Under the pieces are notes generated by a model that did not search any database, was not told the origin of the DNA, and saw only the letters and a program-made list of their open reading frames with translations. Positions 6,137 through 6,414 of a stretch of 6,414 nucleotides of DNA are shown here, in pieces. A program made the translations under genes and the position numbers. Where the stretch lies: positions 1 through 6,414 of the forward strand of contig JAISFB010000210.1 in assembly GCA_031263805.1 (NCBI GenBank). The letters run 5' to 3'. This DNA comes from Oscillospiraceae bacterium. GTDB taxonomy: Bacteria > Bacillota > Clostridia > Oscillospirales > Oscillospiraceae. Position 1 is the first letter of the stretch. Each line of letters begins with the position of its first letter.

Positions 6137-6414
6137 ATGGTTGAAAAGCTGAAACGGCAGCTTAGGTTTTTGTCCGAGGCCGATAAAATGAAAAACATTT
6201 CGCGGCAGACGTTTCTCGCGGACAACTCCCGCGCGGAAACCGACGCGGAGCACTCGTGGCATTTCGCGCTTATGGCAATGACGCTGTTTGAGTATAACGG
6301 TCTGGACGGCGTCGATATAAACCGCGTGATTAAGATGGCGCTTGTGCACGATCTTGTCGAAATATACGCCGGCGACACCTTTGCTTACGATATAAAAGGG
6401 AATGAAAGCAAGGC
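6137..6414 (+). CDS. HD-domain phosphohydrolase, N-terminal part (partial)
   Basis: An open frame runs from ATG 6137 to the window edge without a stop, giving 92 whole codons. The pattern RQLRFLSEADKMKNISRQT (7-25), AEHSWHFALMAM (37-48) and MALVHDLVEIYAGDTFAYD (67-85) is that of the HD_3/YfbR-HDDC2 group. Its metal-binding His and Asp residues are visible as H39, H71 and D72, with conserved E75 and D80 after them. Family members are about 190-200 residues, so roughly half is missing to the right. Characterised relatives (E. coli YfbR, human HDDC2) are deoxynucleoside 5'-monophosphatases; the exact substrate here is unknown. An in-frame ATG at 6110 exists, but it sits only a few bases after the predicted transcription start and has no ribosome site. 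ATG 6137 has the modest GGGACGG (6122-6128) eight bases upstream. It is transcribed divergently from the efflux operon, with no evident functional link. Confidence 0.85.
   Translation, partial: MVEKLKRQLRFLSEADKMKNISRQTFLADNSRAETDAEHSWHFALMAMTLFEYNGLDGVDINRVIKMALVHDLVEIYAGDTFAYDIKGNESK

Noticed and set aside
6023..6378. Minus-strand frames over the right end
   Set aside because: They are antisense to the HD-domain gene, whose family motifs are clear, and they cover the divergent promoters.

Overview
The window looks like part of a bacterial chromosome from a Gram-positive anaerobe of the Clostridia. Good Shine-Dalgarno sequences precede the genes, both intergenic promoters look like sigma-A type, and genes in the main operon overlap or nearly touch. 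The DUF3791-type and SdpI-type small proteins are also typical of that class. This placement is inferred from gene content; there is no rRNA or other marker. GC content is uneven. A hand count over about 181-410 gives roughly 44%, while two sampled 60-base lines in the transporter operon give 55-60%.

Left edge (1-841, + strand): the tail of a small protein, then a complete DUF3791-type gene with its ribosome site inside the end of the previous gene, then a small three-helix membrane protein of the SdpI family. The first two resemble the small genes found with DUF3990 proteins in Clostridia. No DUF3990 gene is visible here, so any such partner would lie to the left of the window.

Centre (856-5865, - strand): a compact three-gene efflux operon, transcribed right to left. 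It encodes ABC exporter half-transporter A (5865-4093), half-transporter B (4092-2317) and a MATE-family antiporter (2304-856). The first two genes abut with no spare base and the third follows after 12 bp. The two ABC proteins form a textbook asymmetric pair. A carries the degenerate catalytic residues (Asp for Glu after Walker B, Gln for the switch His). B keeps the catalytic Glu and His but has the altered signature LSQGQ. They should assemble as one heterodimer with a single competent ATPase site. The MATE protein adds an ion-driven exporter to the same transcript. No regulator gene is present in the operon.

Right edge (5866-6414): an extended -10 promoter facing left drives the efflux operon through a leader of about 150 nt. 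The leader contains a possible hairpin, two very short reading frames and an 11-bp-spaced direct repeat. A second promoter facing right drives the start of an HD-domain phosphohydrolase gene, which runs off the window.

No tRNA, rRNA, CRISPR array, insertion sequence or intrinsic terminator could be supported. I found no clearly new system. The least explained pieces are the regulator-less efflux leader and the small-protein cassette on the left.
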